DNA of 64,000 nucleotides. It comes from a beta proteobacterium AAP51. GTDB taxonomy: Bacteria; Pseudomonadota; Gammaproteobacteria; Burkholderiales; Burkholderiaceae_C. Both the position numbers and the translations under genes were made by a program. Each line of letters opens with the position of its first letter. Within the stretch, counting starts at the first letter, position 1. The stretch is from the NCBI GenBank assembly GCA_001295905.1, contig LJHT01000044.1:1-64000 (forward strand), written 5' to 3'. Under the pieces are notes generated by a model that saw only the letters and a list, made by a program, of their open reading frames with translations, was not told the origin of the DNA and made no database searches. This document shows, in pieces, positions 1 through 9,257 of this stretch.

Positions 1-86
1 GTGCGGGCTCAGCCTCGCGGCGTGAAATCGCCGCTCGGCCTTCGCCAGCCGTGCGAGGCCTTCCGGCCTCGCACGCGCGGGCTCAG
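1..86 (+). repeat. REP-like palindromic repeat, copy 1
   Basis: The segment carries a perfect 10-bp stem (51-60 with 65-74) and a 4-base TTCC loop. The 10-base word GCGGGCTCAG occurs at both ends, at 3-12 and 77-86. A near-identical inverted copy lies at 46916-46983 and a truncated one at 17741-17769. One stem base pair differs between the two full copies on both arms, so pairing is kept. It sits directly upstream of ubiA and is not coding. Confidence 0.8.
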
Positions 87-122
87 TCTAGCCAAGGCCG
101 GCGCGGGTTTGATAATTCCCCT

Positions 123-1031
123 GTGAACACCCTGGCCCCCGCCCCGCAGCGCCTGGCGCTCTACCTCGACCTCATCCGCTGGAACCGCCCGGCCGGCTGG
201 CTGCTGCTGCTGTGGCCCACGCTCAGCGCGCTGTGGATGGCGGCCGACGGCTGGCCGGGCTGGCACCTGCTGCTGGTGTTCACGGCCGGCACCATCCTCA
301 TGCGCAGTGCGGGCTGCTGTGCCAACGACGTGGCCGACCGCGAGTTCGACAAGCACGTCAAACGCACCGCACAAAGGCCCGTGACACGCGGCGCCATCTC
401 GCCGCTGGAGGCGCTGGCCCTGGGCGCGGTGCTGGCGCTGCTGGCCTTCGGTCTGGTGCTCAGCACCAACCCGGCGGCCATCCAGCTCAGCTTCCTGGCG
501 CTGGCGGTGACGCTGGCCTACCCCTATGCCAAGCGCGTGCTGTCCATGCCGCAGGCGGTGCTGGGGGTGGCCTTCAGCTTCGGCATTCCCATGGCCTTCG
601 CGGCGGTGCAGGGCAGTGCCGATTGGGGCTGGGCGGCGGTCACCGACGCCGTGCCGCCGCAGGCCTTGTGGCTGCTGCTGGGCAACCTGTTCTGGGTGCT
701 GGCCTACGACACCGAGTACGCCATGGTCGACCGCGACGACGACTTGCGCATCGGCATGAAGACCAGCGCCATCACGCTGGGCCGCTGGGACGTGGCGGCC
801 GTGATGGCCTTCTACGCCGTCTACCTGGCCAGCTGGGCCTGGCTGGGCCGTTCGCTGGGGCTGGGGGGCTGGTTCCTGGCGGGCATCGCGCTGGCGGCGG
901 CGCAGGCCGCGTGGCACTACACGCTGATCCGCGGGCGCACGCGCGAAGGCTGCTTCAAGGCCTTCCGCCAGAACCACTGGCTGGGCGCCACGGTGTTCGC
1001 CGGCGTGGTGCTCGACCTGGCCTTGCGCTAA
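123..1031 (+). CDS. ubiA: 4-hydroxybenzoate polyprenyltransferase UbiA
   Basis: This integral membrane enzyme joins the polyprenyl tail to 4-hydroxybenzoate, the first membrane step of ubiquinone synthesis. The 302-residue product has the first aspartate-rich motif NDVADREFD at residues 68-76, which binds Mg-diphosphate. The second, [13 protein letters not shown], lies at about residues 195-207. Many hydrophobic segments fit the usual 8-9 helices. I chose the GTG at 123 because the protein then begins just before the conserved LxLIRWNRPxG segment. The in-frame GTG at 51 lies inside a palindromic repeat and would add an atypical tail. No strong ribosome binding site is visible. It converges with proC, 53 bases away. 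Confidence 0.95.
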   Translation: MNTLAPAPQRLALYLDLIRWNRPAGWLLLLWPTLSALWMAADGWPGWHLLLVFTAGTILMRSAGCCANDVADREFDKHVKRTAQRPVTRGAISPLEALALGAVLALLAFGLVLSTNPAAIQLSFLALAVTLAYPYAKRVLSMPQAVLGVAFSFGIPMAFAAVQGSADWGWAAVTDAVPPQALWLLLGNLFWVLAYDTEYAMVDRDDDLRIGMKTSAITLGRWDVAAVMAFYAVYLASWAWLGRSLGLGGWFLAGIALAAAQAAWHYTLIRGRTREGCFKAFRQNHWLGATVFAGVVLDLALR

Positions 1032-1084
1032 GTTTCATGATGCGGGGCAACGCCCCGGCGCATGGAACACTTCCACATGAAGGC

Positions 1085-1921
1085 TCAGGCGCGGCCCAGC
1101 TCCTGGGCGCGCTGGCGCGCCGCGTGCAGGGCCTGCACGAAGGCGGCTTTCACGCCGCTTTCGTCCAGCGAAGTGATGGCCGCGAACGTGGTGCCGCCCT
1201 TGCTCGTCACCTGCGCGCGCAGTTCCTGCGGCGGCAGCGGGCTTTGCTGTGCCAGCGCCGTGGCCCCGGCGAAGGTGTGCTGGGCGAGCAGCCGGCCCTG
1301 GGCTTCGGTGAGGCCCATCTCGCGGGCGGCCTGCATCATGGCTTCGAGAAAGTAGAAGACATAGGCCGGGCCGCTGCCCGACAGCGCCGTCACCGCGTCG
1401 AGCTGGGCTTCCTCATCCAGCCACAGCGTGGCGCCCGTGGGGGCGAAGAGCGCTTCCACCTCGGCACGGGCCGTGGCTTCCACGCCGGCCGTGGCGTAGA
1501 GGCCGGCCACGCCCTGGCCGATGAGCGCCGGCGTGTTGGGCATGGCGCGCACCACGCGGGCGCTATCGGCACCCGGGTCAAGGTTCAGGCCCAGGGCCTG
1601 CGCCAGCGTGGCGCAGCGCACGCCGGCCATCACGCTGACCTGCAGCGCGCCGCCCACGTGCGCCGCGCACGGGGCGGCGGCCTCGGCAAAGAGCTGGGGC
1701 TTCACGGCCCACACCACGGTGGCGGCCTGGGCCAGGCGCGCATCGGCCACGGCCTGGGGCTGCAGGCCGAACTGCTGTGCCAGCTTCTCGCGCTGCGCCG
1801 GCAAGGGCTCCACCACGGTGATGGCGGCCGGGGCATGGCCGGCGCGCAGCAGGCCGCCGATGAGGGCGCTGGCCATGTGGCCGCCGCCGATGAACGCAAT
1901 GCGGGGAGAAGTGGCAGTCAT
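1085..1921 (-). CDS. proC: pyrroline-5-carboxylate reductase ProC
   Basis: ProC reduces 1-pyrroline-5-carboxylate to proline with NAD(P)H, the last step of proline synthesis in the cytosol. The 278-residue product has the normal length. It opens with the nucleotide-binding fold [17 protein letters not shown] (residues 8-24). The C-terminal dimerisation domain carries the family signature around [15 protein letters not shown]. It is transcribed toward ubiA. The 218-base region upstream, shared with the divergent glutamate dehydrogenase, should hold both promoters. Together with gdhA and putA nearby, it places proline and glutamate interconversion in one 9-kb stretch. Confidence 0.96.
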   Translation of the reverse strand: MTATSPRIAFIGGGHMASALIGGLLRAGHAPAAITVVEPLPAQREKLAQQFGLQPQAVADARLAQAATVVWAVKPQLFAEAAAPCAAHVGGALQVSVMAGVRCATLAQALGLNLDPGADSARVVRAMPNTPALIGQGVAGLYATAGVEATARAEVEALFAPTGATLWLDEEAQLDAVTALSGSGPAYVFYFLEAMMQAAREMGLTEAQGRLLAQHTFAGATALAQQSPLPPQELRAQVTSKGGTTFAAITSLDESGVKAAFVQALHAARQRAQELGRA

Positions 1922-2139
1922 GGCGCGGCAGTGTAGTCAGCACCTCGGTCGACGAAAGGGCAATGAGCCGCCACCGCAGGCCTCATGCAAATCATGCATG
2001 GGCTTTGGTGAAACATTCGGCGGCACCCCGCCTACAGTGCGCAGCCACACCGTGGCGGCCCCGGCCGCGCGCCCACAAGGCGGCGCGGCCGGGCCGCAGC
2101 GGCGGCCTTCATCACAGGAAACCCAAGGAAGACAAGCCC

Positions 2140-3417
2140 GTGAACAACAACCCCCTGTCCTTCGTTCAACCCACCGCCGACAGCCCCTGGGGCACCTACA
2201 TCAGCCAGGTCGATCGCGTGGTGCCCTACCTGGGCCACCTGGCGAAGTGGGCCGAGACGCTGAAGCGCCCCAAGCGCGCGCTGATCGTCGACGTGCCCAT
2301 CGAGCTGGACAATGGCGAGGTCGCGCACTTCGAGGGCTACCGCGTGCAGCACAACCTGAGCCGCGGCCCGGGCAAGGGCGGCGTGCGCTACCACCCCGAA
2401 GTGACGCTGGAAGAGGTGATGGCGCTGAGTGCCTGGATGACGGTGAAGTGCGCGGCCGTGAACCTGCCCTACGGCGGCGCCAAGGGCGGCATCCGCGTCG
2501 ACCCGAAGAAGCTCAGCCACAAGGAACTGGAGCGCATGACGCGGCGCTACACCAGCGAGATCGGCATCATCATCGGCCCGCAGCGCGACATTCCCGCGCC
2601 CGACGTCAACACCAACGGGCAGATCATGGCCTGGATGATGGACACCTACTCGATGAACACCGGCACCACGGCCACCGGTGTCGTCACGGGCAAGCCCATC
2701 CACCTGGGCGGCAGCCTGGGCCGCGTGAAGGCCACCGGGCGTGGCGTGTTCGTCACCGGCCGCGAAGCCGCGCGGCGCCTGAACATGAAGCTGGACGGCG
2801 CCCGCGTCGCGGTGCAGGGCTTCGGCAACGTGGGTTCTTCGGCCGCCGAGCTGTTCGCGCAGGCCGGCGCGAAGATCGTCGCCGCGCAAGACCACACCGG
2901 CACCATCTACAACCCCAGCGGCTTCGACATGGCCGACATCACCGCCCACGTGAAGGCCACGGGCGGCGTGGGCGGCTTCAAGGGTGCCGAGGCGATGGAC
3001 GGCGAGGCCTTCTGGGACGTGGCCTGCGACATCCTCATTCCCGCCGCGCTGGAAGGGCAGATCACCGCCGAACGCGCCCAGCGCATCAAGGCCCGGCTGG
3101 TGCTGGAAGGCGCCAACGGACCCACGCTGCCCACGGCCGACGACATCCTGGCCGAGCGCGGCGTGCTGGTGGTACCCGACGTCATCTGCAACGCCGGCGG
3201 CGTGACCGTGAGCTACTTCGAGTGGGTGCAGGACTTCAGCAGCTTCTTCTGGAGCGAAGACGAGATCAACCTGCGGCTGGACAAGATCATGGCCGGCGCG
3301 CTGAAGCACATCTGGGACACGGCCGACAAGCACCGGATCACGCTGCGCACCGCCACTTTCGCGGTGGCCTGCGAGCGCATCCTGATCGCGCGCGAAGAGC
3401 GCGGCCTGTACCCGTGA
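2140..3417 (+). CDS. gdhA: Glu/Leu/Phe/Val dehydrogenase (glutamate dehydrogenase)
   Basis: This enzyme interconverts glutamate and 2-oxoglutarate plus ammonium, and is probably NAD-linked. The 425-residue protein has the substrate-domain signature [11 protein letters not shown] with the active-site lysine, followed by a Rossmann domain starting [12 protein letters not shown]. The GTG at 2140 is the best start, because AAGGAAG lies about 8 bases before it and the protein then begins like homologues. The region upstream contains a CATGCA-N5-TGCATG inverted repeat (1984-2000) of unknown meaning. A strong terminator follows the gene. Coenzyme preference cannot be read from sequence with certainty. 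Confidence 0.93.
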   Translation: MNNNPLSFVQPTADSPWGTYISQVDRVVPYLGHLAKWAETLKRPKRALIVDVPIELDNGEVAHFEGYRVQHNLSRGPGKGGVRYHPEVTLEEVMALSAWMTVKCAAVNLPYGGAKGGIRVDPKKLSHKELERMTRRYTSEIGIIIGPQRDIPAPDVNTNGQIMAWMMDTYSMNTGTTATGVVTGKPIHLGGSLGRVKATGRGVFVTGREAARRLNMKLDGARVAVQGFGNVGSSAAELFAQAGAKIVAAQDHTGTIYNPSGFDMADITAHVKATGGVGGFKGAEAMDGEAFWDVACDILIPAALEGQITAERAQRIKARLVLEGANGPTLPTADDILAERGVLVVPDVICNAGGVTVSYFEWVQDFSSFFWSEDEINLRLDKIMAGALKHIWDTADKHRITLRTATFAVACERILIAREERGLYP

Positions 3418-3440
3418 CCTGCCCCTGACGCCCCGCAACG

Positions 3441-3464
3441 CAGCCCCCGCGGGGGCTGTTTTCC
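3441..3464 (+). terminator. intrinsic terminator after gdhA
   Basis: A perfect 9-bp palindromic stem CAGCCCCCG/CGGGGGCTG (3441-3458) is followed by TTTT. It lies 24 bases beyond the glutamate dehydrogenase stop codon. Confidence 0.85.
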
Positions 3465-3577
3465 AGGGGCGGGGCCCCGCCGGGGAGGGTTTCCCCGGCA
3501 AGTCATAATCTGCGCCCGGTGGCCTTGCGGCACTGCCCTGCACGCCACCCCCGCTTCGGCAAACCCTAGGACACCCG

Positions 3578-4897
3578 ATGACCCCTGCCTTCTCTTCGCG
3601 CCGGCTGGCCCTGCTGGCCGCCCTGGCCTCGACCGTGCTGCTGGCCGCCTGTGGCGGCGGCGGTGGCGACGGCCCCGGCAACACCAGCCTGCGTGCGATC
3701 AACCTCACCACCGATCTGCCCAGCGTCGACATCTCCACCAGCGGCACGAGCCGCTTCACGGCGCTGGCCGTCGACACCGTGGCGCCTGCCATCACGCTGG
3801 AAGCCAACACCTATTCGATGCAGCTGTCGAGGACGGGCAACCCGCAGACGCTGCTGACGCGCGAGTTCTCGCTGTCCAAGGACCAGAACTACACCGCCGT
3901 GGTGTGGGGCCGCGAAACCGCGCCCAACATCAGCGCCCTGTCGGAAGACGAACCGCTGGCCGACAGCGTGCCTACCTCGACGGCCCGCTTGCGTTTCTTC
4001 AACGCCACCACCGATACCGGCGCGCTGGACATCTACATCGGCGCCGCCAACATCGACCTCGGTTCGGCCCAGCCCATCCAGGGCGCGCTGAACAGCGGCG
4101 GCCTCAGCGGCTTCCGCGACATCCCCTCGGGCCCGCAGCGCCTGCGCGTGACGGGTGCCGGCGACCCCAACGACGTGCGCCTGGACATCCCGAACTTCAA
4201 CCTCGGGGGCCGCAAGATCGCCACGCTGGTGCTCACCGCTGGCGCCGGCGGCATCCTGGTGAACGGCACGCTGATCGAGCAGCGCGGCCCGGTCACCACG
4301 CTGAAGAACGCCAACGCCCGCGTGCGCATGGTGGCCAGCGTGGCCAACGCCGGCAACATCAGCGCCAGCCTGGGCACCAGCACGCTGGTGGGCGCGCTGC
4401 GCTCGCCGGGCGTGGGCCCCTACACGCTGGTGCCGGCGGGTGACCAGAACCTGACCGTGCGCGTCAACGGTGCCGTCATCTCCAACGCCACCCGCAATTT
4501 CGCGCCGGGCGCCGACTACACGGTGCTGGCCTACGGCGCCGAGAACGCCGGCACGGTGTCGCTCATCACCGACGACAACCGCCTGCCGGGGCAGAACACG
4601 CGCGCCAAGATCCGCCTCGTCAACGGCCTGACGCTCGGCGAGCCGATCACCATGCAGATCGACTTCCTGACGCAGACCGCCACCTCCGACATCGTGGCCG
4701 GCACGGGCTCGGCCTATGCCACCACGGCTGCGGCCGGCTCCAACCGCCTGGACATCACCGCACCCACCTCGGCCGACCCGCTGTTCTCGCTGACCGCAGC
4801 ATCGGGTGCGAACCTGTTCCAGCCGCAAGGCGTGTACACGGTGTTCATGCTGGGTGGCCAGAGCAACCCGGCCGGCCGTCTGAGCCGCGACCGCTGA
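3578..4897 (+). CDS. DUF4397 domain lipoprotein
   Basis: The 439-residue product starts with a lipoprotein signal: basic residues, a hydrophobic stretch and the lipobox LLAAC with the lipidated cysteine at residue 25. A glycine linker (CGGGGGDG) follows. The rest is beta-rich repeated sequence of the DUF4397 type, with recurring LRAINLT and ARLRFFNATTD-like segments opening each unit and two or more units likely. The protein is expected at the outer or inner membrane facing the periplasm. Its role is unknown; the family is common in surface proteins. A CATAAT -10-like hexamer lies at 3504-3509, but I see no clear -35. A terminator closes the gene. Confidence 0.85.
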   Translation: MTPAFSSRRLALLAALASTVLLAACGGGGGDGPGNTSLRAINLTTDLPSVDISTSGTSRFTALAVDTVAPAITLEANTYSMQLSRTGNPQTLLTREFSLSKDQNYTAVVWGRETAPNISALSEDEPLADSVPTSTARLRFFNATTDTGALDIYIGAANIDLGSAQPIQGALNSGGLSGFRDIPSGPQRLRVTGAGDPNDVRLDIPNFNLGGRKIATLVLTAGAGGILVNGTLIEQRGPVTTLKNANARVRMVASVANAGNISASLGTSTLVGALRSPGVGPYTLVPAGDQNLTVRVNGAVISNATRNFAPGADYTVLAYGAENAGTVSLITDDNRLPGQNTRAKIRLVNGLTLGEPITMQIDFLTQTATSDIVAGTGSAYATTAAAGSNRLDITAPTSADPLFSLTAASGANLFQPQGVYTVFMLGGQSNPAGRLSRDR

Positions 4898-4947
4898 TTC
4901 CAGCCCAGGGGCGCACCGGGCCGCGCGGCCCTGCACCGCTACCATCA

Positions 4948-4972
4948 GGGGGTTCGATCGAACCCCCTTTTT
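4948..4972 (+). terminator. intrinsic terminator after DUF4397 gene
   Basis: A perfect 20-base palindrome GGGGGTTCGATCGAACCCCC (4948-4967) is followed by five T. The next gene starts only 6 bases later, so the stem also lies in the immediate leader of the thioredoxin-TPR gene. Confidence 0.85.
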
Positions 4973-4978
4973 CATTCC

Positions 4979-5794
4979 ATGATGAACCCGCAGAACCTCG
5001 AAGCCATGCCCGGCGAAGTGCCCTTGTCCTTCGACACCACCGAGGCCGATTTCGAAGCCCAGGTGCTCGAGCTTTCGATGCAGGTGCCGGTGCTGCTGGA
5101 CTGCTGGGCGCCCTGGTGCGGGCCGTGCCGCCAGCTGGGGCCGGTGCTGGAAAAGCTGGTGAAGGCCTACGGCGGGCGTTTCGTGCTGGCCAAGCTGAAC
5201 ACCGACGAAGCGCCGCAGATCAGCGCGCTGCTGCGGGTACGCAGCATTCCGCTGGTGATGCTGTTCATCGGCGGCCGGCCGGTGGACCAGTTCACCGGCG
5301 CGCTGCCCGAAGGCCAGATCAAGGCTTTCCTCGACAAGCACCTGCCGGCCGATGTGGTGGAAGGCGAGGCCGAGCAGGTGTTCGGCCCGCTGGACCAGGC
5401 CGCCGAGCTGCTGGCCGCCGGCGAGCTGGCGCAGGCGCAGGCTGTGCTGGACAGCATTCCGCCTGCCGAACGCGATGAAGAGCATGCCCGCCTGAGCAAG
5501 CGCCTGGCGCTGGCCAGCGAGCAGCCCGAAGGCAACCCGGCCGAGCTGGCCGCACGCATCGCCGCCAACCCGCGCGACTTCGAGGCCCGCCACGCGCTGG
5601 CCGCGCTGCTGGCCCATGCCGGCGACTTCAACGCCGCCTTCGACCAGCTGCTGGAAGTGGTGCTGCGCGACAAGGCCGAAGGCAAGCCCGACCGCGAGAA
5701 GGCCCGGCTGCAGCTGGTGCAGTGGTTCGAGGTGTGCCCGGACCCGGCGGTGGTGAGCCGCGGGCGCCGTTATCTCGGGATGTACTTGAACTGA
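4979..5794 (+). CDS. cnoX: thioredoxin-TPR co-chaperone, CnoX/YbbN-like
   Basis: The 271-residue product has an N-terminal thioredoxin fold (about residues 18-125) with the redox motif WCGPC (Cys47 and Cys50). TPR-like alpha-helical repeats run to the C-terminus (PLDQAAELLAAGELAQAQAVL, then ALAALLAHAGDFNAAFDQL). This is the architecture of CnoX (YbbN), a chaperedoxin that holds unfolding proteins and passes them to chaperones in E. coli. The intact CxxC pair suggests retained oxidoreductase activity. Two adjacent ATG codons at 4979 and 4982 leave the start ambiguous by one residue. It appears monocistronic, and a repeat-filled gap follows. Confidence 0.88.
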   Translation: MMNPQNLEAMPGEVPLSFDTTEADFEAQVLELSMQVPVLLDCWAPWCGPCRQLGPVLEKLVKAYGGRFVLAKLNTDEAPQISALLRVRSIPLVMLFIGGRPVDQFTGALPEGQIKAFLDKHLPADVVEGEAEQVFGPLDQAAELLAAGELAQAQAVLDSIPPAERDEEHARLSKRLALASEQPEGNPAELAARIAANPRDFEARHALAALLAHAGDFNAAFDQLLEVVLRDKAEGKPDREKARLQLVQWFEVCPDPAVVSRGRRYLGMYLN

Positions 5795-5845
5795 GATTGT
5801 CGGGCGGCGCGGGGCTTGCACGTTCCGCGCGCCTGTTCGGTCTCG

Positions 5846-5953
5846 GGTGCTGCCGTCAGGGGTGCCCTGCTGCGCTCATGTCCTCCGCCCTTGGCCTGCG
5901 GCCAAGGGCTCCCCCTTTACTTCGCTCCGCAGGGCACCCCTGACGGCAGCACC
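5846..5953. repeat. large palindromic element, copy 1
   Basis: Perfect 25-base inverted arms (5846-5870 and 5929-5953) enclose a 58-base core. The core contains its own perfect hairpin, CCCTTGGCC-TGC-GGCCAAGGG (5888-5908). The core ends TGCGCTCATGTCC and ACTTCGCTCC recur, inverted, in the neighbouring element at 6001-6103. No coding potential is recognised in the 335-base gap between the chaperone gene and putA. Confidence 0.8.
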
Positions 5954-6000
5954 TGCGAACACGGCAGCGCGCCAACGGCGGCACACCACGGTGTCGGGGG

Positions 6001-6103
6001 CCTCGGGGGTGGGGTGGCCCCTGGAGCGAAGTCAAGGAGGAGGCCGGGCCGTTCAGGCCAGGGCCGGGGGACATGAGCGCAAGGGGCCACCCCACCGCCG
6101 AGG
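6001..6103. repeat. large palindromic element, copy 2 (inverted)
   Basis: Inverted arms of 22 bases (6001-6022 and 6082-6103) match at 21 of 22 positions. Read on the minus strand, the 59-base core begins TGCGCTCATGTCC and ends GACTTCGCTCC, as in the element at 5846-5953. The arms differ from that element but remain self-complementary. It ends 26 bases past the putA stop. Confidence 0.78.
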
Positions 6104-6129
6104 CTCGCGATGCAGCCACCTGAAAATCT

Positions 6130-9100
6130 TCAGCTCAACCCAGCCAGCAACTCCGCATTCCCCCCCGCCGCAGCCGTGTTCACCGTCACCGTTTGCTCGG
6201 CGCAGAAGCGGTACAGGTAGTGCGGCCCGCCGGCCTTGGGGCCGGTACCGCTCAGGCCTTCGCCGCCGAAGGGCTGCACGCCCACCACGGCGCCGATCAT
6301 GTTGCGGTTGACGTAGACGTTGCCGATCTTCGCCATGTCGGCGATGCGCTGCGCGCGGCTGTCGATGCGCGTCTGCACGCCCAAGGTGAGGCCGTAGCCC
6401 AGCTTGTTGATCTGGCGCACCACGTCGTTCACATCGCCCCCCCAGCGCACGACGTGCAGGACGGGGCCGAAGATTTCGGTCTTCAGGTCGGCGATGCGGC
6501 CGATCTCGAAAGCCACCGGCGCCAGCAAACGCGGGAAGTCGCTGCGCACGGGCGTCTCGCCCAGCAGCTTCGCTTCACCGCGCAGGCGGCGCACCTGGGC
6601 GCTGATGCTGGTGAAGGCTTCGTCGTCGATCAGCGGGCCCACGTCGGTGGCGAGTTCGGCCGGGTCGCCCACGCGCAACTCGGCCATCGCGCCGCGCAGC
6701 ATCTCGATCACGCCGTCGGCAATGCCTTCGTGCACGCACAGCAGGCGCAGGGCGCTGCAGCGCTGGCCGGCGCTGCGGAAGGCGCTCTGCACCACGGCGT
6801 CCACCACCTGCTCGGGCAGCGCGGTGCTGTCCACCACCATCGCGTTCAGGCCGCCGGTCTCGGCGATCAGCGGCACGATGGGGCCGTCTTTCGCGGCCAG
6901 CGTGCGGTTGATCAGGCGCGCCACCTGCGTGCTGCCGGTGAAACACACGCCCGCCGTCAGCGGGTGCGCCACCAGCGCGGCGCCGACGGTTTCGCCCAGG
7001 CCGTGCAGCAGGGCCACGGCGTCTTGCGGCACGCCCACCTCGTGCAAGAGCGCCACGAAGTGCTGTGCCACCAGCGGCGTCTGCTCGGCCGGTTTGGCGG
7101 CCACGGTGTTGCCGGCCACGAGTGCGGCCACCACCTGGCCCGCAAAGATGGCCAGCGGGAAGTTCCACGGGCTGATGCAGACGAAGACGCCGCGGCCGTG
7201 CAGGCGCAGGAGGTTGCTCTCGCCGGTGGGGCCGGGCAGCGGCTGGTCCATCAGCCGGGCTTCGGCTTGATCCGCGTAGTAGCGGCAGAAGTCCACCGCC
7301 TCGCGCACCTCGGCCACGGTGTCGCCCAGGGTCTTGTGCGCTTCCTTCACCAGCAAGCCGCAGTAGGCCGGCAGGCGGGCTTCCAGCAGATCGGCAGCCT
7401 TGCGCAGCAGCGCGGCGCGTTCGGCCAGCGGGCGCGCGGCCCAGGCGTCGAAGCCGGCATGCAGGCGCTGCATGGCGGCATCGGCATCGGCGGCGCTGTG
7501 CATGGGCAGCGGGCTCAGCGTGGTGGTGGCCACGGCGGCGTCCAGCGGGGCACGCATGGCCAGGCAGGCGAGGTCCACGCCCACCGAGTTGGCGCGCGCG
7601 CCAGGCCCGCTGCCATACAGGGCCAGGGGCAATGGCAGCGCTTCGTCGGTGCTGGGCGAGACCAGGCCCAAGGGGCTGGCCAGCAGCTGCTCGGCGCTCA
7701 CGTGTTCGTCGGCCAGCTGGTGCACGAAGGACGAGTTGGCGCCGTTCTCCAGCAGCCGGCGCACGAGATAAGCCAGCAGGTCGCGGTGTTCGCCCACGGG
7801 CGCGTAGATGCGAACCGGCGCCGCCTCGTCCCCGCCCTGCCCGCTGGCCAGCACCTCGCGGTAGACGCCGTCGCCCATGCCGTGCAGGCGCTGCATCTCG
7901 AAGGCCGCGCCCTGCTTGCGCGCCAGCTGCAGGATGGCGGCGATGGTGCCGGCGTTGTGCGTGGCGAACTGCGGGTAGATCAGCGCGTGGTGGCTGATCA
8001 GGCGCTCGGCGCAGGCCAGGTAGCTGATGTCGGTGTGGTGCTTGTGCGTGAACACGGGGTAACCGGGCAGGCCGCTTTCCTGCGCGCGTTTCACCTCGCC
8101 GTCCCAGTAGGCACCCTTCACCAGCCGCACCATGAAACGCAGGCCGTGAGCCTTCGCGATGCGCGCCACCTCGTCCACCACGGCCAGCGCGCGCGTCTGG
8201 TAGGCCTGCACGGCCAGGCCGAAGCCCTGCCACTGCGGGTGTTTCGCGGCGATGTGGCGGGCCAGGGCCTCGAAGAGTTCGAGCGAGAGCTCCAGGCGGT
8301 CGCTCTCTTCGGCGTCGATGGTGAGGTTCAGGTTGGCCTGCGCGGCCTGGTCCACCAGGCCCTGCACCCGCGGCAGCAGTTCGGCGAACACCCGCGCGTG
8401 CTGCGCATCTTCGTAGCGCGAGAACAGTGCGCTCAGCTTGATGGAGATGCCGTCGGCGGCCATCGGCGAACTCGCCACGCGGCCCTGGGCGATGGCGGTG
8501 ATCGCATTGCGGTAGCTGGCCAGGTAACGCTCGGCATCGCGCTCGGTGCGTGCGCCTTCGCCCAGCATGTCGTAGCTGAAACGCAGCCGCGCCTGCGCCT
8601 TGCGCTGGCTGTCGGCCTCGGCCATGGCTTCCTGGATGGTGCGGCCCAGCACGAACTGCCGGCCCAGCAGCTGGATGGCGCGCACGGTGGCCGCCACCAC
8701 GGTGCGGGCGCCCAGGCGCTGCATCAGGCCGGGCGGGTTCTCGCTGTCGGGCAAAAACTTCTTGCTCAGCGAGATGGCGCTGGCGCTGATCTGCGCCAGC
8801 ATCTTGTGGGCGCTGCCTTCCGCGGCACCGTCGAAATCACCGCGGCCGAGTTGGTCGGCCGTCAGCGCGATGGCCGTTTCGGCATCGGGCACGCGCAGCA
8901 GTGCTTCGGCCAGGCGCATCAGCGCCAGGCCTTCGGCGCTGCTGATGGGGTACTCGCGCAGCAGGCTTTCCATGGCCCAGAAGGGCGCCGGCTTGTCGCG
9001 CACGGCCTGCACCCAGGGCTTGGCGCTGGCCACCACGGCCGGCCAGTCGAGCTGGCCCTGCAGCGCGCCGAGCATCTGCGACAGCACCTCGTGCTCGGGG

Positions 9101-9138
9101 CGGTAGGGGAAGGGCAGGCGGGCGGGGCTGGGGCTCAT
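6130..9138 (-). CDS. putA: bifunctional proline dehydrogenase / glutamate-semialdehyde dehydrogenase PutA
   Basis: PutA oxidises proline to pyrroline-5-carboxylate with FAD and then glutamate semialdehyde to glutamate with NAD, channelling the intermediate. At 1002 residues this is the short form without the N-terminal ribbon-helix-helix repressor domain: it begins directly with the helical arm. The proline dehydrogenase barrel has the RLVKGAYWDGEVKRAQ segment. The aldehyde dehydrogenase half has the general base Glu760 (AETGG) and nucleophile Cys794 (GQRCS), 34 residues apart as expected. Because it cannot repress itself, regulation probably falls to the divergent Lrp-type gene at 9258. The gene ends beside two palindromic elements. 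Confidence 0.97.
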   Translation of the reverse strand: MSPSPARLPFPYRPEHEVLSQMLGALQGQLDWPAVVASAKPWVQAVRDKPAPFWAMESLLREYPISSAEGLALMRLAEALLRVPDAETAIALTADQLGRGDFDGAAEGSAHKMLAQISASAISLSKKFLPDSENPPGLMQRLGARTVVAATVRAIQLLGRQFVLGRTIQEAMAEADSQRKAQARLRFSYDMLGEGARTERDAERYLASYRNAITAIAQGRVASSPMAADGISIKLSALFSRYEDAQHARVFAELLPRVQGLVDQAAQANLNLTIDAEESDRLELSLELFEALARHIAAKHPQWQGFGLAVQAYQTRALAVVDEVARIAKAHGLRFMVRLVKGAYWDGEVKRAQESGLPGYPVFTHKHHTDISYLACAERLISHHALIYPQFATHNAGTIAAILQLARKQGAAFEMQRLHGMGDGVYREVLASGQGGDEAAPVRIYAPVGEHRDLLAYLVRRLLENGANSSFVHQLADEHVSAEQLLASPLGLVSPSTDEALPLPLALYGSGPGARANSVGVDLACLAMRAPLDAAVATTTLSPLPMHSAADADAAMQRLHAGFDAWAARPLAERAALLRKAADLLEARLPAYCGLLVKEAHKTLGDTVAEVREAVDFCRYYADQAEARLMDQPLPGPTGESNLLRLHGRGVFVCISPWNFPLAIFAGQVVAALVAGNTVAAKPAEQTPLVAQHFVALLHEVGVPQDAVALLHGLGETVGAALVAHPLTAGVCFTGSTQVARLINRTLAAKDGPIVPLIAETGGLNAMVVDSTALPEQVVDAVVQSAFRSAGQRCSALRLLCVHEGIADGVIEMLRGAMAELRVGDPAELATDVGPLIDDEAFTSISAQVRRLRGEAKLLGETPVRSDFPRLLAPVAFEIGRIADLKTEIFGPVLHVVRWGGDVNDVVRQINKLGYGLTLGVQTRIDSRAQRIADMAKIGNVYVNRNMIGAVVGVQPFGGEGLSGTGPKAGGPHYLYRFCAEQTVTVNTAAAGGNAELLAGLS

Positions 9139-9184
9139 GCGGACCTCGGGGCAGAACGTGGCGACAAGGGGTGGTGGGCTGAAT

Positions 9185-9196
9185 AGCTGCGCAGCT
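9185..9196. promoter_or_regulatory. palindrome between putA and Lrp-type regulator
   Basis: The perfect 12-base palindrome AGCTGCGCAGCT, flanked by A/T-rich steps (GAAT and TATG), lies near the middle of the 119-base divergent region. Position and symmetry suit an operator for the Lrp/AsnC regulator, but binding is inferred. Confidence 0.4.
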
Positions 9197-9257
9197 TATG
9201 CGGGCTCGGGCCGCACCGGATTCGGAAAACCATGCGCTCGGCGGAGAATCCTTCGGC

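Noticed and set aside
51-122. Upstream GTG at 51 as ubiA start
   Set aside because: It lies inside the palindromic repeat and adds an atypical arginine-rich extension. GTG 123 gives a normal N-terminus.
1042-1056. GGGGC/GCCCC hairpin between ubiA and proC as a terminator
   Set aside because: Short stem and no T run in either direction.
1984-2000. CATGCA-N5-TGCATG inverted repeat upstream of gdhA as a regulatory site
   Set aside because: Six-base arms only, no second copy and no adjacent regulator gene, so it is not convincing as an operator.
6193-9186. Long antisense open frame opposite putA (about 1000 codons)
   Set aside because: High-GC third-position bias makes long shadow frames. The composition is rich in His, Gln, Arg and Ala with no domain, and putA on the other strand is certain.
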